Assembly: GCF_003336225.1 (NCBI RefSeq)
Contig: NZ_QPID01000002.1
Location: 62,001 to 126,000 of the forward strand
Direction of reading: 5' to 3'
DNA length: 64,000 nt
DNA from: Corallincola holothuriorum
Lineage (GTDB): Bacteria; Pseudomonadota; Gammaproteobacteria; Enterobacterales; Neiellaceae
The notes below the pieces were generated by a model. The model was not told the origin of the DNA. It saw only the letters and a list, made by a program, of their open reading frames with translations, and made no database searches. The number at the start of each line of letters is the position of its first letter. Position 1 is the first letter of the stretch. Position numbers and translations under genes: made by a program. Shown piece by piece: positions 9,443 to 20,559 of the stretch.

Positions 9443-10772
9443 CATGAGTGGTATGAAGATGTTGGGTAAACTGATCCGAATAGGCGCAACCGTCTGGGTA
9501 GCGATGGCGGTCAGTCTGAGTGCCATGGCTGCGGAGTTGCATGGTGTGAGGGTGTGGCCATCACCGGACAATACCCGTGTGGTGTTTGATCTGTCAGCAC
9601 CGGCAGAGTACAGCTATTTTGCGTTGAAAAATCCTGATCGTCTGGTATTTGACTTTAAATCTTCAAATACATCATTAGATTTGCGAAATGTTGCTAAAGG
9701 CAGCGATCTGGTTAAAAAGGTACGTACCAGCAAACCACCCAAGAAAGGCACCCTGCGCGTGGTGTTAGATCTGAAACAGGCATTGAAGCCAAAGGTGTTT
9801 GCCTTGAAGCCTACCGAGCCATATGGCGATCGGGTGGTAATCGATCTGTTTGATGAAAAGAAAAAAAAGGCGGTGATCACCAATAACCGCAGTGAGCAAA
9901 AACGTGAGATTGTGATCGCCATTGATGCTGGTCATGGTGGCGAAGATCCTGGCTCTATCGGTGGCCGTGGTATCTACGAGAAAAAAGTGACGTTAGAAAT
10001 TGCCCGCCGTTTGGGTAAGCTTATTGACGCGGAAAAGGGCATGAAGGCGGTGCTGTTGCGCACCGGTGATTATTATGTCGGCCTCAACCGTCGCTCTGAA
10101 CTGGCCCGCCAACACGGTGCTGATCTGTTACTATCGATCCATGCTGATGCCTTTACTTCGCCACAGCCGCGGGGGGCCTCGGTGTGGTATTTGTCGAACC
10201 GTCGAGCCAAAACAGAGATCGGCCGTTGGCTGGAGAAGACCGAGAAACATTCAGAATTGCTCGGTGGCGCTGGCGAGGTGTTGTCTGATGCTCAGAGTGA
10301 AAAATACTTAACGCAAACCTTGCTTGATATGTCGATGGATAACAGCCGAGCGACAGGCTATGAGGCGAGTAAAGACATTCTTTACTACATGGGTAAAGTG
10401 ACCAAGTTACATAAAAAAGAGCCGGTATCAGCCAGTTTAGCCGTGCTGAAATCACCAGATATCCCTTCTATATTGATTGAAACTGGCTTTATCTCTAATC
10501 CGGAAGAAGAGAAGCTACTTAATAGCAAATCCCATCAAGTAGGATTGGCGAAAGCGATCTTTAAGGGCGTTAGTCGGTATTTTCGCAGAGCGCCACCTGA
10601 AGGTAGCCTTTACGCCAGCTTACATCCGCGCACGCATACGGTTCGAAGCGGTGAATCTTTATCTGTGCTAGCTCAGCGCTACAATACGTCGGTCACGCAA
10701 CTGAAGAAGACCAATCAGTTAAAAAGCGATATGCTCAGAATAGGTCAAGTGCTGACAATACCGAGTTCCTGA
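9435..10772 (+). CDS. amiB: N-acetylmuramoyl-L-alanine amidase AmiB
   Basis: A 445-residue periplasmic amidase that cleaves septal peptidoglycan during cell separation. It has a signal peptide ending near AMAAE (residue ~34), an N-terminal AMIN domain (LHGVRVWPSPDNTRVVFDL), a zinc-dependent Amidase_3 domain (IDAGHGGEDPGSIG, LLSIHADA, LIETGFISNPEEE), and a single C-terminal LysM repeat (HTVRSGESLSVLAQRYN). The LysM tail is the usual AmiB layout. Several ATGs lie within the first ten codons; the start overlapping tsaE is kept. Confidence 0.94.
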   Translation: MSDMSGMKMLGKLIRIGATVWVAMAVSLSAMAAELHGVRVWPSPDNTRVVFDLSAPAEYSYFALKNPDRLVFDFKSSNTSLDLRNVAKGSDLVKKVRTSKPPKKGTLRVVLDLKQALKPKVFALKPTEPYGDRVVIDLFDEKKKKAVITNNRSEQKREIVIAIDAGHGGEDPGSIGGRGIYEKKVTLEIARRLGKLIDAEKGMKAVLLRTGDYYVGLNRRSELARQHGADLLLSIHADAFTSPQPRGASVWYLSNRRAKTEIGRWLEKTEKHSELLGGAGEVLSDAQSEKYLTQTLLDMSMDNSRATGYEASKDILYYMGKVTKLHKKEPVSASLAVLKSPDIPSILIETGFISNPEEEKLLNSKSHQVGLAKAIFKGVSRYFRRAPPEGSLYASLHPRTHTVRSGESLSVLAQRYNTSVTQLKKTNQLKSDMLRIGQVLTIPSS

Positions 10773-10776
10773 GTCG

Positions 10777-12651
10777 ATGCCCATTCAAATCCTACCCCCG
10801 CGTTTGGCTAATCAGATCGCGGCGGGTGAAGTTGTCGAACGCCCCGCATCTGTGGTTAAAGAGTTGTTGGAGAACAGCTTGGACGCAGGGGCAACGCGGA
10901 TCCAGATCGATATCCTTCGCGGCGGTCATCAACTTATCCGTATTCGTGATAATGGCTGTGGTGTTGAAAAGGAGCAACTGACACTGGCACTGAGCCGCCA
11001 CGCGACATCTAAGGTCAGCACATTGGATGATCTCGAAGCGATCACCAGTATGGGGTTTCGTGGCGAAGCACTCGCCAGTATCAGTTCCGTGTCCCGCCTT
11101 ATTTTCACTTCCCGCAGTGCCGAACAGAGCGAAGCGTGGGCGGCAAAAGCCGAGGGGCGTGATATGGCGGTTGAATTACTCCCTGCCAGCCACCCTCAAG
11201 GCACTACCGTAGAGGTGGCCGATCTATTCTTCAATACGCCAGCCCGTCGCCGTTTTTTGCGTACCGAAAAAACCGAATTCAATCACATTGATGAAGTGGT
11301 TAAGCGGATTGGATTAGCGCGACAAGATGTGTCCATTACTCTGACCCACAACGGCAAACCGGTGCGCCAATTTCGTAGTGGTGATTCTGACGTTGCCTTA
11401 GGCAAACGTCTGCAGGTGGTATTTGGGCAAAAATTTTTGGCGCAAGCTATCCAAGTCAAAGCACAACACCATGATATGCAGATACGGGGTTGGTTGGCGC
11501 ATCCGCAAGCCTGCAAACCGAGCCATGATTATCAGTACTGTTACGTTAACGGCCGTGTGATGCGCGATAAACTGATTAATCATGCGGTACGTCAGGCCTA
11601 TGATGAGCTGCTGCCAGCTGATCTGCAGCCGGTATTTCTGCTCTATTTTGATATCGACCCACGGCAGGTGGATGTGAATGTTCATCCCGCCAAACATGAG
11701 GTGCGTTTTCATCAGTCCCGATTGGTGCATGACTATATCTATCAGGTTTTGCATCAGGCATTGAATGAAGGGCTTAATTGGGGAGAAATTGCCGCACCGG
11801 AAACTCTGCCGCAGAGTGTTGTTGCAGACAGCTCCGGGAGTTCGCCGAGCTTTGCTGCTGAGGCGAAAACTGAGACCAGCAACGATGCGGGCTACCAGCC
11901 ACCGGCATTAAGGATTGCTGAACCACAATCGGCCAGCTATGACGGTCGCGCTCGCCATGCGCCATCCACTTATCGCGGGCAGGGTGCTGTTGAGCCCGCC
12001 GCCGCGGCAGCCTATAGCCAGTTGATGACGGTGCCGGCCGATGACTCAGCCGCTACACCTGTGTTATCAGGTGACCAAAGCACGGATCTTCAATGGTTGG
12101 CCATTCATCAACAGCATTACCTGCTGTTTCGTGATGATGGACAGTTGTATTTAGCGGCATTAATTCCGGCTTATCAACAGCGAATTCAATGTGCTCTGAT
12201 AGCGGATGTCGCTGATGGTATCGTTGCGCAACCTCTGTTACTGCCGGTGAGCTTCTCTTTATCTGACGAACTTGTTCATGCCGCGCAACATCATGAGGCG
12301 TTGCTTACGCAGCTAGGATTGCAGATGGCGCAACCGAAGAGGGGCAAGCTAATTCTGAAAACGATCCCGGCAAGATTGCGGCAAGTAAGCTGGTCGACAA
12401 TCATACCGCCGTTGTTAGAGTTCTTATCGCAAAATGCCGAAGTGACACTGTCACAGCTAGTGAAGTGGTTGGCCATGCCGCTCGCGACAGCTCAGCAGAC
12501 GCAATCGCTTGCCCAGTTGCAACATTGGTTGCAAGAGGTGTTGCCGTCCAATGAGATAGATTCTCTACTAAGAAATAACAGTATTGAGATCGGCTTAAAC
12601 AGTGCAATGGCCGAACTTAGCAATCGTTATCCGGAGCACCATGAACACTGA
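10777..12651 (+). CDS. mutL: DNA mismatch repair protein MutL
   Basis: A 624-residue GHKL ATPase that links MutS mismatch recognition to MutH/UvrD. N-terminal ATPase motifs are visible: [19 protein letters not shown] and [30 protein letters not shown] motif ends the conserved N-terminal domain. A low-conservation, Ala/Ser-rich linker (~residues 345-440) leads to the C-terminal dimerisation domain. I do not see the zinc endonuclease motif DQHAxxER in the C-terminal part, as expected for MutH-type organisms. The 3' end overlaps miaA by 11 bases. Confidence 0.96.
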   Translation: MPIQILPPRLANQIAAGEVVERPASVVKELLENSLDAGATRIQIDILRGGHQLIRIRDNGCGVEKEQLTLALSRHATSKVSTLDDLEAITSMGFRGEALASISSVSRLIFTSRSAEQSEAWAAKAEGRDMAVELLPASHPQGTTVEVADLFFNTPARRRFLRTEKTEFNHIDEVVKRIGLARQDVSITLTHNGKPVRQFRSGDSDVALGKRLQVVFGQKFLAQAIQVKAQHHDMQIRGWLAHPQACKPSHDYQYCYVNGRVMRDKLINHAVRQAYDELLPADLQPVFLLYFDIDPRQVDVNVHPAKHEVRFHQSRLVHDYIYQVLHQALNEGLNWGEIAAPETLPQSVVADSSGSSPSFAAEAKTETSNDAGYQPPALRIAEPQSASYDGRARHAPSTYRGQGAVEPAAAAAYSQLMTVPADDSAATPVLSGDQSTDLQWLAIHQQHYLLFRDDGQLYLAALIPAYQQRIQCALIADVADGIVAQPLLLPVSFSLSDELVHAAQHHEALLTQLGLQMAQPKRGKLILKTIPARLRQVSWSTIIPPLLEFLSQNAEVTLSQLVKWLAMPLATAQQTQSLAQLQHWLQEVLPSNEIDSLLRNNSIEIGLNSAMAELSNRYPEHHEH

Positions 12652-13579
12652 TGCTAACGTAAGCAAACCTAAAGCGATATTTCTGATGGGGCCTACCGCT
12701 TCTGGTAAAACGGATCTGGCTATGGCGTTGAATGAGGCGTATCCCTGTGAGGTGATCAGTGTCGATTCTGCATTGGTTTATCGAGGGATGGATATCGGTA
12801 CGGCGAAACCCTCTTCAGCAGAGCTGGCGCAATGTCCGCATCAGCTCATTGATGTGATTGATCCGGCGGAGGCCTATTCTGCAGCACGATTTCGCCAAGA
12901 CGCTTTGCAACTTATGCACAATGCCGTGGCCGCGGGTAAATTACCTGTGCTGGTTGGTGGCACTATGCTGTATTTTAAGACCTTGCTGGAAGGGCTATCT
13001 GAGCTGCCGGAGGCTGATCCCGATCTGCGCAAACAGATTGAACTGGAAGCTGACAGCAAAGGCTGGCAAGCTTTGCATGACGAACTCGCCTCGTTCGATC
13101 CAGACTCAGCTGCCCGTATCCACCCCAATGATCCGCAACGGCTGTCCCGCGCGATAGAGGTTTATCGGAGTAGTGGTAAAAGCTTATCAGAATGGATCGC
13201 GCAACAATCTGCGGAGCCTTTGCCTTTTGATGTCGTGCAATTTGCGATTGCGCCGAATGACCGTCAGGTACTTCATCAGCGCATCGAATTGCGTTTTAAA
13301 CAGATGGTCGAGCAGGGCTTGGTGGAAGAGGTGAGGCGCTTGTATGAGCGTGGCGATCTACACATAGATCTGCCGTCAATTCGCTGTGTTGGCTACCGCC
13401 AGGTTTGGGAATATCTCGAAGGCCGTTATGATGAAAAAGAGATGATCTTTCGTGGTGTTGTGGCGACAAGACAATTGGCCAAAAGGCAATTAACCTGGTT
13501 ACGAAGTTGGCCAAATGTTACCTGGTTGCAAAGTGATGATAAAAATAACCTGAAAATCTTGCTTGCAGCCATTCGCTAG
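12641..13579 (+). CDS. miaA: tRNA dimethylallyltransferase
   Basis: A 312-residue enzyme that adds dimethylallyl to A37 of UNN-decoding tRNAs. The P-loop is [15 protein letters not shown], followed by [19 protein letters not shown], with [15 protein letters not shown] and [14 protein letters not shown] downstream. An in-frame upstream ATG at 12602 exists, but the ATG at 12641 has a ggag Shine-Dalgarno and matches the usual family start. It is translationally coupled to mutL (11-base overlap) and precedes hfq as in enterics. Confidence 0.96.
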   Translation: MNTDANVSKPKAIFLMGPTASGKTDLAMALNEAYPCEVISVDSALVYRGMDIGTAKPSSAELAQCPHQLIDVIDPAEAYSAARFRQDALQLMHNAVAAGKLPVLVGGTMLYFKTLLEGLSELPEADPDLRKQIELEADSKGWQALHDELASFDPDSAARIHPNDPQRLSRAIEVYRSSGKSLSEWIAQQSAEPLPFDVVQFAIAPNDRQVLHQRIELRFKQMVEQGLVEEVRRLYERGDLHIDLPSIRCVGYRQVWEYLEGRYDEKEMIFRGVVATRQLAKRQLTWLRSWPNVTWLQSDDKNNLKILLAAIR

Positions 13580-13667
13580 ACAGGTCTGTGTTGTTTATAC
13601 TACTGTCTTGTTTAGGGAAATCTCTTCACATAATAATTAGCAATAATAAAATAATAAGGATAAGGCG

Positions 13668-13925
13668 ATGTCTAAGGGGCAATCTTTGCAGGATCCATTT
13701 TTAAACGCTTTGCGTAAGGAACGTGTGCCAGTTTCTATTTATCTGGTAAACGGGATTAAATTACAGGGACAGGTAGAGTCATTTGACCAGTTTGTGATCC
13801 TTTTGAAAAACACTGTGAGCCAGATGGTTTACAAGCATGCTATTTCAACCGTGGTTCCAGCACGTCCCATCTCACATGCAAGTCATACCGCAGGTAAGCC
13901 TGAAAATGGCGATCAAAGTGGTTAA
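13668..13925 (+). CDS. hfq: RNA chaperone Hfq
   Basis: An 85-residue Sm-like RNA chaperone. The core Sm motifs are complete: [40 protein letters not shown] and [12 protein letters not shown]. The C-terminal tail after the core is short, about 20 residues, so it is shorter than the E. coli protein (102 aa). It lies 88 bases after miaA with a purine-rich ribosome-binding site (ataagga), and is transcribed towards hflX. Confidence 0.97.
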   Translation: MSKGQSLQDPFLNALRKERVPVSIYLVNGIKLQGQVESFDQFVILLKNTVSQMVYKHAISTVVPARPISHASHTAGKPENGDQSG

Positions 13926-13945
13926 TGGACTGGAGGCGATAACGC

Positions 13946-15232
13946 TTGTTTGACCGTTATGACGTTGGTGAACAGGCGATCCTGGTTCATGTTGATTTCA
14001 CAGACGAGGGTGAACGGGAAGATTTAACAGAGTTAAAGATGCTTGTTCATTCGGCGGGAGTTGATGCTGTTGATGTGGTCACTACCCGCCGTCCTTCTCC
14101 TAGTGCAAAATATTTTATTGGCGCAGGTAAGGCTGATGAAGTGGCTGCCTTGGTTCAGGCAACCTCGGCAGACCTTATTATCTTTAATCATGCGCTATCT
14201 CCCTCTCAAGAGCGCAATCTGGAACAGATATGTAAGTGTCGAGTGATCGACCGTACCGGCCTGATCCTGGATATCTTTGCGCAGCGGGCGCGTACTCACG
14301 AAGGTAAGCTGCAGGTTGAACTTGCCCAATTGCGCCATCTTTCTACGCGCTTGATCCGTGGCTGGACCCACTTGGAGCGGCAAAAAGGTGGTATTGGCTT
14401 GCGGGGACCGGGTGAAACCCAGCTGGAAACTGATCGTCGATTATTGCGTGGGCGTATCAATCACATTCTCAAGCGATTGGCCAAGGTCTCAAAGCAGCGA
14501 GAGCAGGGTCGCCGAGCCAGGCGCCGGGTGGAAATTCCAACGGTGTCATTAGTGGGTTATACCAACGCAGGTAAGTCGACGCTGTTTAACCGTATTACTG
14601 ATGCTGGGGTGTATGCCGCAGATCAGCTATTTGCGACCCTAGATCCAACATTGAGAAAATTGGATATAGATGATGTTGGACCGACTATTTTAGCGGATAC
14701 GGTTGGTTTTATTCGTCATCTCCCCCATGATCTGGTGGCGGCATTTAAAGCGACCCTGCAGGAAACGCAGGAAGCGCAATTGCTGTTGCATGTGGTTGAT
14801 GTTGCAGACGAACGTTTGCAAGACAATACCTATCAGGTCAATTTGGTGCTGGATGAGATCGATGCGGGTGAAGTGCCCGTGCTCATGGTGTATAACAAGA
14901 TTGATTTGGTCGAGGATATGTCGCCCCGTATTGAACGGGATGATGATGGCTTACCGGTCAGTGTCTGGTTGTCGGCGCAGCAGGATCTCGGTATTGAGTT
15001 GCTGTTTGAAGCGTTAAGTGAGCGTTTATCTGGCACGGTGGTTGAGCACTGTTTAAACCTTCCTCCGCAACTTGGTAGGGTGCGAGGGGTGCTGTATGGC
15101 TTGAATTGTGTGCAGCAAGATGAGTATACGGAACAAGGTGGCTGGTTAATGACGGTGCGCATGCCAAGTGCTGATTGGCAGAGATTAATTAAGCATTCAC
15201 CGGAACCAATTGAGTCATATATCTGTCATTAG
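13946..15232 (+). CDS. hflX: GTPase HflX (ribosome-associated)
   Basis: A 428-residue GTPase that binds 50S and splits stalled or stressed ribosomes. The N-terminal HflX domain is followed by the GGIGLRGPGETQLETDRR signature, then the G domain: G1 GYTNAGKST, G3 DTVGFI, G4 NKID. The start is TTG at 13946 with a ggagg Shine-Dalgarno 9 bases upstream; the downstream protein begins FDRYDVGEQ, matching the family N-terminus. It is 20 bases after hfq in the same direction. Confidence 0.95.
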   Translation: MFDRYDVGEQAILVHVDFTDEGEREDLTELKMLVHSAGVDAVDVVTTRRPSPSAKYFIGAGKADEVAALVQATSADLIIFNHALSPSQERNLEQICKCRVIDRTGLILDIFAQRARTHEGKLQVELAQLRHLSTRLIRGWTHLERQKGGIGLRGPGETQLETDRRLLRGRINHILKRLAKVSKQREQGRRARRRVEIPTVSLVGYTNAGKSTLFNRITDAGVYAADQLFATLDPTLRKLDIDDVGPTILADTVGFIRHLPHDLVAAFKATLQETQEAQLLLHVVDVADERLQDNTYQVNLVLDEIDAGEVPVLMVYNKIDLVEDMSPRIERDDDGLPVSVWLSAQQDLGIELLFEALSERLSGTVVEHCLNLPPQLGRVRGVLYGLNCVQQDEYTEQGGWLMTVRMPSADWQRLIKHSPEPIESYICH

Positions 15233-15303
15233 TTGGATGGCAGAAGAATAGATTAACGTAATTCTTTGATTAATAGAGCATCCATAAAACTGGAGTAGCA
15301 TCG

Positions 15304-16464
15304 ATGGCGTGGAATGAGCCGGGGAAAGGGGGTCAAGATAAAGACCCTTGGGGAAATAAAGGTGGCCGCGATCAGGGACCTCCTGATTTAGATGAAGCGA
15401 TTCGAAATGTTTCACGCCGTTTAGGCGGGATCTTTGGTGGCAGCGGCGGTTCGGGTGCGAGCAGCGGCGGTTTTTCTGCCGGCATTATCGGCTTGGTATT
15501 GGTGGTTGCCGTCATTGTTTGGGCATTAAGTGGTTTTTATACCATTCGGGAAGCTGAGCGCGGTGTGGTTTTGCGTTTTGGTGCTTATCACGAAGAGGTA
15601 CAGCCTGGTCTTCATTGGCGTCCAGTGTTTATTGACGATTATATCGCTGTCGATGTCAGCACCACGCAATCTATGCCGTCCCGTGGCAACATGTTAACCC
15701 GTGATGAAAATGTGGTGCGCGTGGAGATGGAAGTACAGTTCCGCGTCGTTGACCCGCGTGCCTTCCTATTTAGCGTGCCGGATCCTTATGACACCCTGAA
15801 GCAGGCAACGGACAGCGCATTGCGTTATGTCGTCGGTCATGCCCGCATGGATGACGTGCTTAGTGAAGGCCGCGAGCAGGTGCGTCAAGATACGTGGAAA
15901 GAGTTAGAAAAGATTATCGAGAACTACGGCATCGGTATCACCATTCGTGATGTTAACTTTCAGAATGCGCGTCCGCCTCAGCAAGTACGTGATGCATTTG
16001 ATGATGCGGTTGCGGCACGAGAAGATGAAGAGCGGATCATCAACAAGGCACGCGCTTACGCTCGCGAGAAAGAGCCTCAGGCTCGAGGTCATGTAGAGCG
16101 TATGTTGGAAGAGGCTGAAGGTTATAAGCAGAAGGTAACGTTGGAAGCACAGGGTGAAGTGGCCCAGTTCGAACAAATGTTGCCTCAATACCAAGCGGCA
16201 CCTGAAGTGACTCGTAGTCGTCTGTATATCGAAATGATGCAGTCTGTATTGAGCAATACCAGCAAGGTATTGGTCGATGTCGAAGGTGGTAACAACATCA
16301 TGTACCTGCCGTTGGAAAAGATGATGCAGCAACGTGATAATGCGCGTAGCCCAAGTTCAGGTACGCCACCTATGGTGATCGACTCATCTGTTAGTGATAA
16401 TGCTTATCCTGAGGTCAATGGACGTACTGTTCGTGACCAAGGTTTCCGTCAGGGGAGAAATTAA
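15304..16464 (+). CDS. hflK: FtsH protease modulator HflK
   Basis: A 386-residue SPFH-family membrane protein. It has a Gly/Asp-rich cytoplasmic N-terminus (residues 1-60), a single membrane helix (IIGLVLVVAVIVWALSGFYT), then a periplasmic SPFH domain and a coiled coil. HflK and HflC form a cage around FtsH and modulate its proteolysis. The stop overlaps the hflC start in a TAATG junction, implying tightly coupled synthesis of the two subunits. Confidence 0.96.
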   Translation: MAWNEPGKGGQDKDPWGNKGGRDQGPPDLDEAIRNVSRRLGGIFGGSGGSGASSGGFSAGIIGLVLVVAVIVWALSGFYTIREAERGVVLRFGAYHEEVQPGLHWRPVFIDDYIAVDVSTTQSMPSRGNMLTRDENVVRVEMEVQFRVVDPRAFLFSVPDPYDTLKQATDSALRYVVGHARMDDVLSEGREQVRQDTWKELEKIIENYGIGITIRDVNFQNARPPQQVRDAFDDAVAAREDEERIINKARAYAREKEPQARGHVERMLEEAEGYKQKVTLEAQGEVAQFEQMLPQYQAAPEVTRSRLYIEMMQSVLSNTSKVLVDVEGGNNIMYLPLEKMMQQRDNARSPSSGTPPMVIDSSVSDNAYPEVNGRTVRDQGFRQGRN

Positions 16465-17345
16465 TGATGCAACGTATTGGAGTCGTTTTAGTTGCCCTGA
16501 TTGCGGTGCTGTTCTATTCCTCTGTCTTTGTCGTCAAAGAGGGCGAGCGCGGTATTGTTGAGCGGTTTAAAAAGGTCATCCGTGGAGCAGACGGGTTGGC
16601 AGTGGTTTATGAGCCAGGTATACAGTTTAAGATCCCTCTGATCGATGGGGTAAAGATTTTGGATGCGCGTCTGCAAACATTGAGCGCTCAGGAAAATCGT
16701 TTTATCACCAAAGAGAAGAAAGATTTGCTGGTTGATTCGTACGCTAAATGGCGGATCAAAGATTTTGCCAAGTATTATCTGGCTACCGGTGGTGATCGCT
16801 ATCGTGCAGAAGGCTTGCTGGAACTGAAAATCACGAACGGTCTGCGTACTGAATTTGGTACCCGTACTATTCAGGAGATCGTTTCTGGTGAACGTGATGA
16901 TTTGATGGCGGAAGCCTTAAGCGAAGGTGCGGAAAGTGCTAAAGACCTGGGCATCGAAGTGGTCGATGTGCGGGTGAAAACCATCAACCTACCGGAAGAG
17001 ATCCGTGATGCGATCTTTAACCGAATGCGTACTGAACGTGAAGTTGTTGCCCGTGAGCACCGTTCGAAAGGGCGAGAGCAAGCGGAGATCATCATGGCGG
17101 AAGTGGATCGCCGAGTGACAGTCATGTTGGCGGATGCTGAACGTCAGTCGCGTACGTTACGAGGCGAAGGTGACGCGTCTGCGGCACAAGTTTTTGCTGA
17201 TGCTTACAACAAAGATCCTGAGTTCTTTGCTTTCTTGCGCTCTTTACGGGCTTACCGCGAGAGTTTCGCTAACAAGGGGGATATTTTGGTTATCCGTCCT
17301 GACAGTGAATTCTTCCAGTACATGAAACAAGCTGAACTAAAATAG
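16464..17345 (+). CDS. hflC: FtsH protease modulator HflC
   Basis: A 293-residue partner of HflK. It has an N-terminal signal-anchor (IGVVLVALIAVLFYSSVFVV), an SPFH domain (VKEGERGIVERFKKV; PGIQFKIPLIDGVK) and a C-terminal coiled coil ending in FAFLRSLRAYRESF, which is diagnostic of HflC. The start codon shares a base with the hflK stop. It is followed directly by a strong intrinsic terminator. Confidence 0.96.
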   Translation: MMQRIGVVLVALIAVLFYSSVFVVKEGERGIVERFKKVIRGADGLAVVYEPGIQFKIPLIDGVKILDARLQTLSAQENRFITKEKKDLLVDSYAKWRIKDFAKYYLATGGDRYRAEGLLELKITNGLRTEFGTRTIQEIVSGERDDLMAEALSEGAESAKDLGIEVVDVRVKTINLPEEIRDAIFNRMRTEREVVAREHRSKGREQAEIIMAEVDRRVTVMLADAERQSRTLRGEGDASAAQVFADAYNKDPEFFAFLRSLRAYRESFANKGDILVIRPDSEFFQYMKQAELK

Positions 17346-17351
17346 ACGACA

Positions 17352-17373
17352 GGGGCCTTTCAGGCCCCTTTTT
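17352..17373 (+). terminator. Intrinsic terminator after hflC
   Basis: The stem GGGGCC/GGCCCC with loop TTTCA is followed by TTTTTATT. It begins six bases after the hflC stop and separates the hfq-hflX-hflKC unit from yjeT-purA. Confidence 0.85.
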
Positions 17374-17407
17374 ATTGCGTGTATTCTGAGTAGGGAATTT
17401 AGACAGC

Positions 17408-17608
17408 ATGCTAACAACTGGTTTATTGATTGGATTTGCATTACTACTTGTTGTTGAGGGCGTTGGTCCACTCATGTTTCCTAACCGCTGGAGCCGTCTA
17501 CTTCGGCGCATGTCAGCGCAGTCCCCAGAGTTGCTTCGCCAAATTGGATTGGTAATGGTTTCAGCAGGTTTGCTGTTGTTATGGCTGATCCTTAGGCAAA
17601 AAGGGTGA
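17408..17608 (+). CDS. yjeT: DUF2065 small membrane protein (YjeT family)
   Basis: A 66-residue protein with two hydrophobic helices (LLIGFALLLVVEGVGPLMF; IGLVMVSAGLLLLWLIL) joined by a short basic loop (NRWSRLLRRM). It belongs to the DUF2065 family found between hflC and purA in many gammaproteobacteria, exactly its place here. Its function is unknown; its conserved position suggests a link to the HflKC/membrane quality-control unit. Confidence 0.88.
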   Translation: MLTTGLLIGFALLLVVEGVGPLMFPNRWSRLLRRMSAQSPELLRQIGLVMVSAGLLLLWLILRQKG

Positions 17609-17672
17609 TCTCTCCACCAGATCTGCTAGAATCCCGCTTTTCCTCGCAACCGTTAGAACAGTGGCGACCTGA

Positions 17673-18974
<1,302 letters not shown>

Positions 18975-18994
18975 CTTAAGTGTGTTACGGGAGC

Positions 18995-19022
18995 AAAAAA
19001 GCCGCATTGATGCGGCTTTTTT
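18995..19022. terminator. Bidirectional intrinsic terminator between purA and the convergent gene
   Basis: The stem AAAAAAGCCGCA / TGCGGCTTTTTT, with loop TTGA, has an A-run before and a T-run after. It can therefore terminate both purA (+) and the convergent secreted-protein gene (-). Confidence 0.9.
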
Positions 19023-19048
19023 ATTGTTTGTCGTTTAGTCGCGTTATT

Positions 19049-19552
19049 TTATCGTTGGTTTTCTTCTGGTTCTTCCTGCACTCTCAACCACTGGCCGTGT
19101 AACCATGGCTTGCGATGACCGGCTTCCACTTTTTCGATAACATATTCAAAACTGTTTGGGTTACCAAAGGTCCATGTTTCAACGCTGTCTAGCCATTGCC
19201 CTTGTTCACTGAGGGTACGGTTATGAAACACCAGTTTGCCTCCCTCCATTGCGCCTTTTACATAGAACAAGGAAATTCCCATGTTGATGCCAACGAAGGT
19301 GCCACGAATATTGCTGGTGACGGGATCCCAGTGGTATGAGCCTTCAGAGACCCGTTGCCAACCGTCACCTAATGGTATCTCCATATAACCGTGGATAATC
19401 CGCTCACCCACACCCCAGTAGAAATGTTGTCTGGCATTGCCCTCTTTAGTTGTCCAATGACCAATAACAGGAGAAAGCACCTTTAGTTGGTTATTGGCAT
19501 GGGCGGGAAACAGAATAAATAACGAACAACATAACAACATCAGTCTCAACAT
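19049..19552 (-). CDS. Secreted protein of unknown function
   Basis: A 167-residue protein with a clear signal peptide (LMLLCCSLFILFPAHA, cleavage near residue 19). The mature part is beta-rich with many aromatic residues (HWTTKEGNARQHFYWGVGER) and resembles lipocalin/DUF1579-like proteins in its pattern, though I cannot assign a family. No catalytic motif is evident. It is convergent with purA and is a single gene. Confidence 0.7.
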   Translation of the reverse strand: MLRLMLLCCSLFILFPAHANNQLKVLSPVIGHWTTKEGNARQHFYWGVGERIIHGYMEIPLGDGWQRVSEGSYHWDPVTSNIRGTFVGINMGISLFYVKGAMEGGKLVFHNRTLSEQGQWLDSVETWTFGNPNSFEYVIEKVEAGHRKPWLHGQWLRVQEEPEENQR

Positions 19553-19723
19553 TTAGGCTCTCCCTGCATAGGCTCTTGTTGATCTATGTTGAGTATAACG
19601 ACTTCTCAGCCGCTGGTGGCTTCAGTGACACCTCAATGGATCAAGATCATACTGGCGAACATCTATTTGTTCAAAATTTGAGCGCTGCGTAGGCTCAACT
19701 AAGATGTAGTGGTTGGGTTACAC

Positions 19724-19750
19724 TAAAGCTTGAGCCATCGATGCCGATAA
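19724..19750 (+). promoter_or_regulatory. Sigma-28 (FliA) promoter of motX
   Basis: TAAA at 19724-19727, a 15-base spacer and GCCGATAA at 19743-19750 exactly match the FliA consensus TAAA-N15-GCCGATAA. It lies 28 bases upstream of the motX ATG, placing motX in the late flagellar class. Confidence 0.85.
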
Positions 19751-19778
19751 CGGGTTATCGCACCAAAGGTAGTAAAAG

Positions 19779-20474
19779 ATGATTATTCGATTTAGTGCCC
19801 TATGCATTTTACTTGGGCTATCTGTCACGACGTTCGCCAACGAACCAGCCCCAGCACCAGGTGCTGACACCGCCCCAGTGTTGGCGGGTGAACCAGAGAT
19901 AGAAACCGCGCCGCCTTTGCGTGCCATTCAGATCTACTCTCAGGATCAGTTAGGACAGTTGATTGTTGCAAATAAGCATCTGCAGCAGGTAAAGGATGAC
20001 GATTGTCAGCTGGTCGCTGATATCGAAGCGCGCGCTAAAAAGATGGAAGTTCCCGTTTATCAATTCCTCTATGGCGACATGCTGGCTTGGGGAGTTTGTT
20101 ATGACCGGGATGCGCCGTTAGGCATTCATTATATCGAGCGTGCCGCGAGTCAAGGCTTACCTGCAGCATTGGAACAACTTGGCCGCTACTATCATCGAGG
20201 CATCTTGGTGCAGAAGAATTTCGATAGGGCCATTGTTTACCTGCGGGAAGCGGCTTCATTAGGCAACCTTCGTGCACAACTGGAGCTGGTAGAGATTTTT
20301 GCTGCCGGGCAGGGGAGTCCCTATGACTACGCGGATGCTTATCGTTGGCTAAGTGAAGCAGTGATCGCCGACAAGGCAACCCACCAACGTGCTGCCAAAT
20401 TACTTGCCCAATTGGCCACTCATATGCCACCAGAAGTGGTGGCCGAACTGAAGCAAGCGTCGATAAAGGGTTAA
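19779..20474 (+). CDS. motX: Sodium-type polar flagellar motor protein MotX (Sel1 repeats)
   Basis: A 231-residue periplasmic protein. It has a signal peptide (LCILLGLSVTTFANE), a Pro/Ala-rich linker and then Sel1-like repeats (YIERAASQGLPAALEQLGRYY; YLREAASLGNLRAQLELVE). The stretch DDCQLVADIEARA...YQFLYGDMLAWGVC resembles MotX, a T-ring component that recruits the PomAB stator of Na+-driven polar flagella. A perfect sigma-28 promoter upstream supports the call independently of similarity. The downstream rnr-rlmB neighbours fit the motX locus of related bacteria as I recall it. Confidence 0.82.
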   Translation: MIIRFSALCILLGLSVTTFANEPAPAPGADTAPVLAGEPEIETAPPLRAIQIYSQDQLGQLIVANKHLQQVKDDDCQLVADIEARAKKMEVPVYQFLYGDMLAWGVCYDRDAPLGIHYIERAASQGLPAALEQLGRYYHRGILVQKNFDRAIVYLREAASLGNLRAQLELVEIFAAGQGSPYDYADAYRWLSEAVIADKATHQRAAKLLAQLATHMPPEVVAELKQASIKG

Positions 20475-20559
20475 TTTATAATACATAGTGGAACTGTGAT
20501 TCGGCGCTTGTTCACAGATCCGGTATACTGTGGGTAACTCCACACAGTAGGCAGTTTAA

